Assembly (NCBI GenBank): GCA_014896485.1
Contig: JADBKH010000028.1
Location: forward strand, 1 to 64,000
Length of the DNA: 64,000 nucleotides
Source of the DNA: Bacillota bacterium
GTDB lineage: Bacteria; Bacillota; Bacilli; Bu12
Direction: 5' to 3'
The position numbers and the translations under genes were made by a program. Below, one piece after another: positions 56,588-64,000 of the stretch (position 1 is the stretch's first letter; each line of letters starts with the position of its first letter). The notes under the pieces are model-generated. The model was not told where the DNA came from, did no database searches, and saw only the letters and a program-made list of their open reading frames with translations.

Positions 56588-58178
56588 CGTCCTCATCACC
56601 GATCATTTTGCCGATGAGGGACTCAAATTGCTTGCCGCAGACCCGCAGATCTCTGTCGCATATCACCCGGGCCTGACGGGAAACACCTTGTGGGAAGCCT
56701 TGCAAGAGGCAGACGGTTGGATCATCCGCAGCCAGACTCGGGTCACCGCAGAGGCATTGGAACATGCTCCCCGCCTACGGGCCATCGCCCGTGCCGGAGT
56801 CGGCGTTGACAACGTGGATCTCCCGGCCGCAACGCAACGTGGCATACTCGTCTTCAATGCACCGGAAGGCAACACAATCTCAGCAGCCGAACATACGTTG
56901 GCGATGATGTTGGCCCTGATCCGCCACATTCCACAAGCCGATCACTCTCTCCGCTCAGGACGTTGGGAGCGGAATGCATTTGTCGGTGTTGAACTGCGCG
57001 GGAAAACGTTGGGACTGATCGGTGCGGGACGGGTCGGCTCCGAAGTGGCCCGGCGCGCGCAGAGCTTTGAAATGACGGTAGTGGCTTACGATCCGTTTCT
57101 CACCGATACAAGAGCTTCTCAGATGGGCATCCGTAAAGCGGATTTGCACGCTGTACTGCAAGAGGCGGATTTTCTCTCTGTCCATACGCCGCTTACCCCA
57201 GAAACCAAAGGCATGATCGGAACAGCAGAACTACGCACCGTCAAGCCAACCGTTCGGATCATCAACTGTGCACGTGGAGGCATCATTGATGAAGCTGCAC
57301 TTGCCAAGGCGTTGCAAGAAGGACGCGTGGCTGGTGCAGCAATCGACGTTTGGGAGGAAGAACCGCCCTTCTCCTCTCCCTTGTACCAGGCGCCTCATAC
57401 GGTGATCACTCCGCATCTGGGTGCTTCTACCTATGAAGCACAGATCAACGTAGCCATCGATGCAGTCAAGGAGCTGCTGCACGCCCTGCATGGGCAACCA
57501 TTTCGCAATGCCGTCAACCTTCCGCCGATCCCAGCCGAACGTTTCACACAACTACAGCCGTATCTAGACCTGGCGACTCTTCTCGGAAAACTGATGGGGC
57601 AACGTTGTGTAGAGATTAACGAGGTGATCGTCACTTATACCGGTACGTTTAGCGGTGAAACTTCTTCCAACAGTGATGTTGCTTGGTGCACGCGTCAGCT
57701 CTTGTCCGCTCTTTTTGCACGTTACATGGGAGAGCGCGTCAATCTGGTCAATGCATTGGCCCTGGCTGAACGCTATGGCATCAAAGTCACCGAGGAATAT
57801 AACCGAACTACGGAACCTGGGGAGCCCTTTCAAATGCGGGTCCTGGTCAAACACCATGACAGAGAACAAGCTTCGGTGGCAGCAACGCGACTGGGCAACG
57901 CCATCCACTTGGTCGAAGTAGACGGCTACCCGTTGGACTTGGTTCCTGAAGCAAACATGCTGCTTTTCTCCCATACCGACCAGCCGGGCATTATTGGACG
58001 GATCGGCAGCCGGCTGGGTGAAGCCGGTGTCAATATTGCCTCGATGCAAGTTGGCCGGCGCTCCCCAGGCGGACAGGCAATTGGCGTCCTCACGATTGAT
58101 GCACCGATCGACACCCAACTATTAGAAGAATTGGCTACAGTCCCTGGTGTTGCCCAGGTGACTCAGATCACCTTGTAG
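56580..58178 (+). CDS. serA: D-3-phosphoglycerate dehydrogenase
   Basis: It starts serine synthesis by oxidising 3-phosphoglycerate. The NAD-binding motif is GLIGAGRVGSEVARRA, with the catalytic RAGVGVDNVDL, NCARGGIIDEAAL and HLGASTYEAQ. An intervening ASB domain and a C-terminal ACT domain (SHTDQPGIIGRIGSRLGEAG) complete 532 residues, the long form common in Bacilli. The ATG at 56580 is nine bases after GAGGAGG, inside the aminotransferase end. Its 3' end overlaps the convergent thrB by 11 bases. Confidence 0.96.
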   Translation: MYNVLITDHFADEGLKLLAADPQISVAYHPGLTGNTLWEALQEADGWIIRSQTRVTAEALEHAPRLRAIARAGVGVDNVDLPAATQRGILVFNAPEGNTISAAEHTLAMMLALIRHIPQADHSLRSGRWERNAFVGVELRGKTLGLIGAGRVGSEVARRAQSFEMTVVAYDPFLTDTRASQMGIRKADLHAVLQEADFLSVHTPLTPETKGMIGTAELRTVKPTVRIINCARGGIIDEAALAKALQEGRVAGAAIDVWEEEPPFSSPLYQAPHTVITPHLGASTYEAQINVAIDAVKELLHALHGQPFRNAVNLPPIPAERFTQLQPYLDLATLLGKLMGQRCVEINEVIVTYTGTFSGETSSNSDVAWCTRQLLSALFARYMGERVNLVNALALAERYGIKVTEEYNRTTEPGEPFQMRVLVKHHDREQASVAATRLGNAIHLVEVDGYPLDLVPEANMLLFSHTDQPGIIGRIGSRLGEAGVNIASMQVGRRSPGGQAIGVLTIDAPIDTQLLEELATVPGVAQVTQITL

Positions 58179-59137
58179 GCACTCTCTCTACCGAAAGACC
58201 TACCGCGGAAAGGGGGATGGGTACAGCTAGTCGTACGCCAATCCCCAAATTTGAGTATGCTTCTCTCATCGCCTCGGCAACTTTTCGGGCACGCAGACCT
58301 GGTTCGCAGAGTGCAATAACCGCAGGACCAGCCCCAGAGAGTGCCGCCCCATAAGCGCCCGCCTGCAGGGCAGCCGCTATTGCTTCAGAAAAGCCTGGCA
58401 ACAGCACACTGCGGTAGGGTTGGTGCAGTTGGTCGCGCATCGCAGCCCCGAGCAAGGCGTACTTTCCGCTGACAAGTGCACCCACCAAAAGCCCCGCATG
58501 CTGTAAATTGAAAATGGCTGCTTGCCTTTCGTACGATGCAGGCAATGCTTGGCGGGCAAGCTCTGTAGAAAGGGCGTAATCAGGAAGTGCAATAACAGCC
58601 ACAAGATCCGATCGCGGTGAAAATGTGAGATAACTCCATTCTCCATCTGCACTCTGTGCTGCCACTGCGATACCCCCTTGAAGTGCGGGGAGGACATTGT
58701 CGGGGTGTCCTTCTAATTGCAGCGCCATTTGGGCAAGCTTGTCCATGGAAAAGGGAAAGCCAAGCAGCGCATTGGCGCCGGCCAATCCGGCAACCAAAGC
58801 GGTCGCGCTCGAACCAAGTCCGCTCATCAGTGGAATTTGATTCTTCTCCTGTAAATGTAGCCGTACCGGCAACGGGGCACCCACCGTCTGGAAAAGGTGC
58901 TTCAGACTTTGAAAGACGCTATTGCGTTGCGGATCGCGTAACGTCGTCACCTCTGCCCCTTCTCCCATTGACTGCTACGGACCAGCCCTCTTGTGGCGAA
59001 TCTTCCACTGGCGATACGGTAAAACAAAATTCGTTCCACAGGTCAAGTGCTAGACCAACGGAATCAAACGCTGGACCGAGGTTTGCAGAAGTGGCCGGTA
59101 CACGCACGCGCACCGTATGTTGCTGAATTTCAGACAC
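58168..59137 (-). pseudogene. thrB: Homoserine kinase, frameshifted
   Basis: A GHMP kinase that phosphorylates homoserine for threonine synthesis. The N-terminal piece (59137 to about 58965) has [21 protein letters not shown]. The rest lies in another frame and has the ATP motif PLMSGLGSSATALVAGLAGAN and LSGAGPAVIAL. Removing one base from the GGG/AGA run at 58963-58966 gives a continuous [18 protein letters not shown] of normal spacing, so there is one extra base. Total length is about 322 codons, near the family norm. The GTG start overlaps the thrC stop. A sequencing error or recent mutation is likely. Confidence 0.88.
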
Positions 59138-60185
59138 GACGTAATGCCTCGGACAAATGATAGGGATCGACATCGAGGTGCTGGATCTCAACTTGGGCAG
59201 TCTCTAGGGCAGTCTGTGGGTCCTTCAAGCCATTTCCAGTCAGGACAGCCACCACTGTCTCTCCCGTTCGGATTTGTCCAGTAGTAAGGGCTTGGCGGAT
59301 ACCGGCAATAGCGGCGGCAGAGGCGGGTTCTGCAAAGATCCCTTCCGTGCGCGCAAGCATACGATAAGCATCGAGAATGGCATCGTCATCGACGGCATCG
59401 ATGCTTCCTCCTGACTCTCGTGCTGCATTGACCGCGCCTTGCCAACTGGCCGGATTGCCAATGCGGATCGCTGTCGCCACTGTCTGGGGATCGTCAATTG
59501 GCGTACCTTGCACAATCGCCGCTGCACCTTTCGCTTCAAAGCCCAGCATCCGGGGCAGCCGCTGAGCCTTACCCGCCTGTAGATAGGCACGAAAGCCTTT
59601 CCAGTAGGCTGTGATGTTACCGGCATTGCCAACGGGTAACGCCACCACGTCTGGCACTTCTCCCAAAGCATCGACCACCTCAAAGGCTGCTGTCTGCTGA
59701 CCCTCCAACCGGTAGGGGTTGATCGAGTTGACGATGGCCACACCTGCTTGATCCGCTTGGTTGCGCACGAGTGCCAATGCCTTGTCGAAGTTGCCTGCAA
59801 TTGCAAAGACTTCAGCGCCGTAAAGAACTGCCTGGGCCAGCTTGCCCAACGCAACTTTCCCCTCTGGAATGACAACCACTGCGCGCAGGCCAGCACGCGC
59901 TGCATAGGCAGCTGCTGAAGCAGAAGTATTTCCTGTAGAAGCGCAAAGCAACGTCTGCGCACCTTCTTCGATGGCATGTGCAACAGCCATCACCATGCCA
60001 CGATCTTTAAAAGAACCGGTCGGGTTCAACCCTTCGAGCTTTAGAAAAAGCCTAATCTGCCAGCTTTCCGAGAGATGCGATGCATAGACGAGGGGTGTAT
60101 TGCCTTCCAACAAAGTTAGGGAGGGGGTCTTTTCCGTCACAGGGAGGTACGGAGCATAAGCAGCCAAGACGCCCGGCCAACTCAT
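59130..60185 (-). CDS. thrC: Threonine synthase
   Basis: A PLP enzyme converting phosphohomoserine to threonine. The cofactor lysine is in [35 protein letters not shown] follows, and the phosphate-binding loop is [14 protein letters not shown]. Length is 351 residues, the short Bacillus type. It overlaps hom by four bases (ATGA) and thrB by eight, so hom-thrC-thrB are translated as a coupled unit. Confidence 0.97.
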   Translation of the reverse strand: MSWPGVLAAYAPYLPVTEKTPSLTLLEGNTPLVYASHLSESWQIRLFLKLEGLNPTGSFKDRGMVMAVAHAIEEGAQTLLCASTGNTSASAAAYAARAGLRAVVVIPEGKVALGKLAQAVLYGAEVFAIAGNFDKALALVRNQADQAGVAIVNSINPYRLEGQQTAAFEVVDALGEVPDVVALPVGNAGNITAYWKGFRAYLQAGKAQRLPRMLGFEAKGAAAIVQGTPIDDPQTVATAIRIGNPASWQGAVNAARESGGSIDAVDDDAILDAYRMLARTEGIFAEPASAAAIAGIRQALTTGQIRTGETVVAVLTGNGLKDPQTALETAQVEIQHLDVDPYHLSEALRRV

Positions 60186-61480
60186 CGCTCTTCCTCACCT
60201 TCCAGCGCAAAGCAGTTGGCTACCCGCTCAACTTCGGCTAGTCCACTTAAGCGCTGCATTGCATCATCGAGATGGATTGCGAGACAAGGATGCGTGACCA
60301 AGACCAGCTCAGCCTTCCCATCCACCGGGCGCTGGATAACTGTCCGCAAGCTGATGCCGTATTCGGCCAACAGTCCCGCAACCGCAGCAAGCACGCCTGG
60401 GCGATCGGTTACTTCGAGGCGCAAGTAATAGGCCAAACTGCGCACCGTATGGGTAAGGATAGGTTTGCGTTGTAGACCGGTTTGTATCCACCTCCCCGAT
60501 GCACTGCTTCGGAGGTTGCGTACCGCTTCAACAATATCGGAGATGACTGAACTCGCCGTCGGCAACGATCCTGCTCCAAGTCCGTAAAACATCGCTTCAC
60601 CAACGGCATCGCCTCGGACAAAAATGGCGTTATGAACCCCCCGAATTGCCGCCAGAGGATGCTTTTTCGGCAGCAACACCGGACCGACACGCACCTCGAC
60701 GCCTTCAGGTTCCTCCGTTGCCACGCCAACCAGTTTGATGACATACCCAAGTTCTTTCGCATAGAGAATATCCCGTGCATTGACCGAGGTTATTCCGGTT
60801 ACAGAAACGTCCTCCAACTGTACGTGCGCGCCAAAAGCGATGGCCCCCAAGATGGCGATCTTACGAGCAGCATCCAGTCCTGTAATATCTGCGGTAGGAT
60901 CCGGTTCCGCATATCCTCGGGCAATCGCTTCCTGCAGTACCTCGGCCATATCTTTTCCCTGTTCCGACATTTCTGTGAGAACGTAGTTCGTTGTACCATT
61001 GACGATACCCAGTACTTGTTCAATCCGATTGGCCGACAAACTCTCTGAAAGCGGTCGAATGATCGGAATCCCACCGCCGACGCTTGCTTCAAAGAGCAGA
61101 TCGAGGCGCCTTGTTTCGGCCAAATCCATCAAGTCAGCCCATTCGGCGGCCAAAAGATCTTTGTTGGCCGTGACTACGTTCTTCCCATTTTTCAATGCAC
61201 GACGAATAAATGCCCCCGCCGGCTCAATACCACCAATAACTTCTACGATAATGTCGATCTTTGGATCATCGAGTACTTCTTCGGGGTTATCGGTCAACAC
61301 TCCTGCAGGGAAGTCCACAGCTCTCGGCTTGTTCACATCACGGACCAGCACACGCTCCAACATCACCGGCGCTCCGGCTCGCCGAGCAATGATAGAAGCA
61401 TTCTGTTGCAAAATTTTTACAACTCCGGAACCGACTGTGCCACAACCCAACAGTCCAACCCGCACCGCCTCTTGCACCAA
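60182..61480 (-). CDS. hom: Homoserine dehydrogenase
   Basis: It reduces aspartate semialdehyde to homoserine, drawing on the same pool as dapA. The NAD-binding motif is [13 protein letters not shown], and the catalytic region has [25 protein letters not shown] and [21 protein letters not shown]-terminal ACT domain ([20 protein letters not shown]) is the likely threonine sensor. I chose the TTG at 61480, eight bases after GAGAGGAG, giving 432 residues; the GTG next to it is an alternative. Confidence 0.96.
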   Translation of the reverse strand: MVQEAVRVGLLGCGTVGSGVVKILQQNASIIARRAGAPVMLERVLVRDVNKPRAVDFPAGVLTDNPEEVLDDPKIDIIVEVIGGIEPAGAFIRRALKNGKNVVTANKDLLAAEWADLMDLAETRRLDLLFEASVGGGIPIIRPLSESLSANRIEQVLGIVNGTTNYVLTEMSEQGKDMAEVLQEAIARGYAEPDPTADITGLDAARKIAILGAIAFGAHVQLEDVSVTGITSVNARDILYAKELGYVIKLVGVATEEPEGVEVRVGPVLLPKKHPLAAIRGVHNAIFVRGDAVGEAMFYGLGAGSLPTASSVISDIVEAVRNLRSSASGRWIQTGLQRKPILTHTVRSLAYYLRLEVTDRPGVLAAVAGLLAEYGISLRTVIQRPVDGKAELVLVTHPCLAIHLDDAMQRLSGLAEVERVANCFALEGEEER

Positions 61481-61540
61481 CCGAATTGCTCCTCTCCGGC
61501 GTTTCACTCGTTCCTATCCTCATCTCACGAAAAAGCATAC

Positions 61541-61572
61541 GAAAGGTGGGCATCCGCAGAGGACAGCCCACC
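61541..61572 (-). terminator. Weak terminator-like hairpin after the MIP18-family gene
   Basis: On the minus strand GGTGGGC pairs with GCCCACC across 14 bases, followed by TTTCG and a further T-rich stretch. It may end the dapB transcript before hom. Confidence 0.5.
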
Positions 61573-61578
61573 CCAGCG

Positions 61579-61896
61579 TTACCAGTACCGCAGCATGGCT
61601 TTAGCTTCCTCAGACATCCGATCGGGTGTCCAGGGCGGATCCCAGACCAAAGCCACTTCTACCTCTTCAACGCCAGGTAACAAGAGCAACGCGGAACGTA
61701 CCTGCTCTTCCAGCTCGTCATACAACGGGCAACCAATGGCGGTCATGGTCATATCGATGTGGATTTTCTTTCCATCCTCTGAAAAATCAACGTTATAGAT
61801 AAGCCCCAAGTCGACGATATTGAGTCCCAGTTCGGGATCGTAAACGTCCTTGAGAGCTTCCATGACATCCTCTTGCGTTGCGCGTACGACACCCAT
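61579..61896 (-). CDS. MIP18/PaaD-like (DUF59) iron-sulfur assembly family protein
   Basis: A 105-residue protein of the MIP18 family, whose members help in iron-sulfur cluster assembly or protein maturation (SufT-like). Typical are ALKDVYDPELGLNIVDLGLIY, MTMTAIGCPLYDEL with the conserved cysteine and VWDPPWTPDRMSEEA. The ATG at 61896 stands eight bases after GGAGG. It follows dapB by about 57 bases and is probably transcribed with it. Confidence 0.92.
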   Translation of the reverse strand: MGVVRATQEDVMEALKDVYDPELGLNIVDLGLIYNVDFSEDGKKIHIDMTMTAIGCPLYDELEEQVRSALLLLPGVEEVEVALVWDPPWTPDRMSEEAKAMLRYW

Positions 61897-61953
61897 CCAC
61901 TTCACCTCCTAGCTACCCTACCTATTATACCCTTTCCAGAAAGGATCGTCTCC

Positions 61954-62721
61954 TTAACCAAGGGCATCCGCCTCTTCATCAGCTCGTTCCAATCCGATCG
62001 CTTCTTCCATCGTATAAAACCCCTTGGGCTTGTCCGAAAGCCATTGTGCTGCAAAAAGAGCTCCTTCTGCAAAAGCAGCACGGTCGACCGATTCGTGGAC
62101 AATACGGATCGTTTCGTGATTGAGACCAAAAACCACTTCATGGCGCCCGACCACACTGCCCACACGAAGGGAGTTGATGTAGCGGTCCGGATCCAGGGCG
62201 AGCGCTTCTGCCAGACGGAGTGCCGTTCCCGAGATCTCCGCTTTCTCACGGTAATGTTCTTCGACGATCTCGACATCGGCCTGCGGAACCAACTTCCGGA
62301 GATTTTTGGCCGCCTGCAATACGAAGTTTACACCAAGCGTAATATTAGGGGAATAGAGCACAGCTGTCTGCTGGGCAAAGTGTCGTAGGCGTTCCAAATG
62401 AATCTGATCGTACTTGGAGACTGCCGAAACAACGCGTATACCCTGTTCAGCTGCAGGCGCGTAGATATCCACCGACTGTGGCGCGGAAAAATCAATGATG
62501 ACATCGACCGGATGTTCCTTAAAAAAGGCCGAAGGGTCGATGGCGAAAGCGCAATAGATTTGTCCCACGGGCTGTCCGCTTCCCAAAAGCAACCCTGCAT
62601 ACGTACCCACGTCTTGTTCTGTACGGCGCAAGACCCATTCCAGACTGAAGGATTGTTCCTTCAGCAAGGTATCTGCGACCATTTTGCCGGTCTTTCCAAA
62701 GCCGATCAGACCCACCCGCAT
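61954..62721 (-). CDS. dapB: 4-hydroxy-tetrahydrodipicolinate reductase
   Basis: The second lysine/DAP branch enzyme, acting on the DapA product. The N-terminal Rossmann motif VGLIGFGKTGKMVAD is followed by VIIDFSAPQSV and SPNITLGVNFV. The catalytic region is EIVEEHYREKAEISGTALRLAE, in which HYREK stands where HHxxK is usual in DapB. Length is 255 residues. The ATG at 62721 follows AAAGGAGG. It lies directly behind a c-di-AMP riboswitch and terminator. It is far from dapA-dapG-asd in this genome. Confidence 0.9.
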   Translation of the reverse strand: MRVGLIGFGKTGKMVADTLLKEQSFSLEWVLRRTEQDVGTYAGLLLGSGQPVGQIYCAFAIDPSAFFKEHPVDVIIDFSAPQSVDIYAPAAEQGIRVVSAVSKYDQIHLERLRHFAQQTAVLYSPNITLGVNFVLQAAKNLRKLVPQADVEIVEEHYREKAEISGTALRLAEALALDPDRYINSLRVGSVVGRHEVVFGLNHETIRIVHESVDRAAFAEGALFAAQWLSDKPKGFYTMEEAIGLERADEEADALG

Positions 62722-62756
62722 GGGAACGCCTCCTTTCCTTTTGATTTCATCGCAAC

Positions 62757-62782
62757 AAAAAAGACCCACACGAAACCGGGTC
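62757..62782 (-). terminator. Riboswitch-associated terminator before dapB
   Basis: On the minus strand GACCC pairs with GGGTC across a 10-base loop and is followed directly by six T. It lies between the c-di-AMP aptamer and the dapB ribosome site, as expected for a transcription-off switch. The stem is short, so its strength depends on extra pairing with upstream sequence. Confidence 0.7.
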
Positions 62783-62817
62783 CGCCTTTGGCGATTTGTC
62801 AGCGCACGTATACGCTG

Positions 62818-62946
62818 TGCTTCCCGGCAACGCTTACGAGGTTAGCTGACGGGCTCGGGTGGCACGCTTCACCCTTCCGACACAGATGGATTCGCCCCAA
62901 TCACTCGGTTCCCCCGTTTTCCCTTCAGGGAAATTCAGCGGACTGG
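62818..62946 (-). promoter_or_regulatory. Cyclic di-AMP riboswitch (ydaO-yuaA family)
   Basis: The minus strand carries the conserved blocks of the ydaO-yuaA aptamer in order: CCGCTGAATT, CGGGGGAACC, GGGGCGAATCC, GGGTGAAGC, CACCCGAGCCCG, then TCAGCTAACCTCGTAAGCG. These match the B. subtilis ydaO aptamer nearly base for base in the core. In known cases c-di-AMP binding turns expression off. A promoter lies upstream, a terminator and dapB downstream. The usual targets are potassium and osmolyte transport or cell-wall genes; here the first gene is dapB. Confidence 0.92.
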
Positions 62947-62983
62947 ACAAGTTTTTGACACCTTCAACATAGCAAGCAATAAA

Positions 62984-63012
62984 ATGCTATCACAGATCTC
63001 TGCTTACGTCAA
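62984..63012 (-). promoter_or_regulatory. Promoter of the riboswitch-dapB transcript
   Basis: On the minus strand TTGACG, a 17-base spacer and TAGCAT preceded by TGA (extended -10). Transcription would begin around 62977, giving a leader of about 255 bases. The remaining sequence up to the MFS gene (63013-63088) holds an 8-base inverted repeat, CTTGCTTG/CAAGCAAG, and no gene. Confidence 0.7.
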
Positions 63013-63088
63013 TGCACCACTTGCTTGATTTCCCAGAACTTGCATCATTTATACAGGCAAGCAAGATTGGTCGTTAACCATGTCGCTC

Positions 63089-64000
63089 CTACAAGGTTTG
63101 CCGGACGGTGGCAATCGCGGTTGCTCCATTTTGAAAATGGTAGAGCCATTGAATCAACGCCAAAACAAGCGAAGCAAAGGCCACAACTATCCGCGTGACA
63201 AAACCGTTAATGCCAAAGTAAAAGCCTTCACGACGTGCGTGTGTACATACCTCATTTTCATCTATGATGTCAGACAGCAGCACATCGGGCGAAACCAACA
63301 TCCCCGAAAGACCGATTCCAAGCACTGCGGTCGTGGCCAAGGCTACAAAATACCTTTCGACAAAAAAGGGGATCAGGACCACCATGAAAAAGGAGATAGC
63401 AAGCATTAGGGCTTGACGCGCCCCAATGCGTCCGACGATCGGTGGCCAGCCAAGAACGGCCATCGGCAATGCAACAAGTAAAACCGCAAGCATAAGAAAC
63501 GAACGCTGTAACGGTACCTCAATACCCAGCGTAAATTTCGCGAAGTAGTTGATGATCAATGAAAGCCAAGCAAAGACGAATTGAACGAAAAACAGGCGAC
63601 AATATAGAAATTAAACAAATAATTCTGAAATGTTTCGTTTAATGCAGCTTTCGCCTTGAGCGAAAACTGGGCATAGGTAGGATTTTCCTGGGCTTCCCAA
63701 GCAGACAGGAGCAACGTAGCAGCAGCAATCGTTCCAAAAAGAGCCCCCATTCGCGACCATCCGCCTAGCCAAACCGCCACCGATTGGGTCAGGGCCACAC
63801 CCACCACCAAGGCTAAAATCCCAAAAGCCTGGCGTAAGGCAGAGACTGCAGCACGTTGTTCGGCCGAAGAAAACATCTCCTGAAAAAGTGCAGTCCAATT
63901 GAGCACGGTCAAGGTATAGAAACTGTCGAAACAAAACGTAACGACACCCAACTGGACGGCCATGGGCAGTAAGCTTTGAACAGGTGGCGTCCACGTCAGC
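63089..64000 (-). pseudogene. MFS transporter, GPH (MFS_2)-like, frameshifted and cut by window edge
   Basis: A multi-helix membrane protein with its N-terminus beyond the window. The reading frame runs from 64000 through FCFDSFYTLTVLNWTALFQE and YLFNFYIVACF, then shifts at a run of five T (63588-63592). The C-terminal part has LLSDIIDENEVCTHARREGF, a signature like that of glycoside-pentoside-hexuronide symporter relatives. Adding one T gives a continuous ACFFVQFVFAWLSLIINYF helix, so one base is missing from the run. Substrate is unknown. It lies upstream of the dapB riboswitch and probably belongs to another unit. Confidence 0.8.

Noticed and set aside
62722-63012. A lysine riboswitch before dapB
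   Set aside because: The conserved blocks match the ydaO-yuaA c-di-AMP aptamer in order and content, not the L-box.
63020-63065. Inverted repeat CTTGCTTG/CAAGCAAG downstream of the MFS gene
   Set aside because: Arms are 8 bases with a 30-base spacer and no U-run, too weak to call a terminator or operator.

Overview
The window is a dense, almost entirely housekeeping stretch of a Bacillota (Bacilli, Bacillales-like) chromosome. Evidence for this lineage includes CodY, PolC, a TRAP (MtrB) gene, RNase J, dipicolinate synthase subunit A with a YmxH-type protein, heptaprenyl diphosphate synthase component I with MenG (menaquinone-7 pathway), and the Bacillus-like order polC-rimP-nusA-ylxR-ylxQ-infB-rbfA. 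A succinate dehydrogenase and succinyl-CoA ligase block points to an aerobic TCA cycle. Base composition looks slightly G+C-rich, and many genes start with GTG or TTG behind strong Shine-Dalgarno sequences. The species cannot be named from the sequence alone. A sporulating, possibly thermophilic relative of Bacillus is my inference.

Layout. Nearly everything lies on the minus strand, so genes read from high to low coordinates. From the right edge: a partial MFS transporter; a c-di-AMP (ydaO-yuaA) riboswitch with promoter and terminator in front of dapB; a MIP18-family protein; then hom-thrC-thrB. A plus-strand island follows: a promoter and attenuator-like leader before a class V aminotransferase and serA, and further left pstB-phoU. 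Between these sits a minus-strand gene for an unusual soluble MCP-like protein. Next come a HAD phosphatase, a nitrilase-like amidase and nadE (a split NAD synthetase), typA, yebC, sdhCAB, sucCD, dprA, topA, xerC, hslVU, codY, rpsB, tsf, pyrH, frr, uppS, cdsA, dxr, rseP, ispG, proS, polC, the rimP-nusA-infB-rbfA operon, nrnA, truB, ribF, rpsO, mlpA, dut, ymxH, dpaA, asd, dapG, dapA, rnjB, mtrB, a decayed PHP-family exported protein, speD, hepS and menG.

How the genes work together. Aspartate-family synthesis is spread over two blocks: dapG-asd-dapA with dpaA at the left, and dapB plus hom-thrC-thrB at the right. Together they serve lysine, DAP for peptidoglycan, dipicolinate and threonine. 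The central block couples isoprenoid and envelope lipid synthesis (dxr, ispG, uppS, cdsA, rseP) to translation factors. The left edge belongs to menaquinone and polyamine synthesis.

Main points of interest. (1) The c-di-AMP riboswitch is directly upstream of dapB. (2) Five genes (PHP-like, rseP, sucC, thrB, MFS) are each broken by a single-base indel with both halves otherwise intact, which suggests sequence errors or recent decay. (3) rseP probably uses a CTG start overlapping the dxr stop. (4) An unassigned attenuator leader precedes the serine genes. (5) Several expected neighbours are missing: dpaB, pnp-ylxY, ylxP, trmFO and the fla/che cluster. No transposon, prophage, CRISPR array or RNA gene other than cis-regulatory elements was seen.
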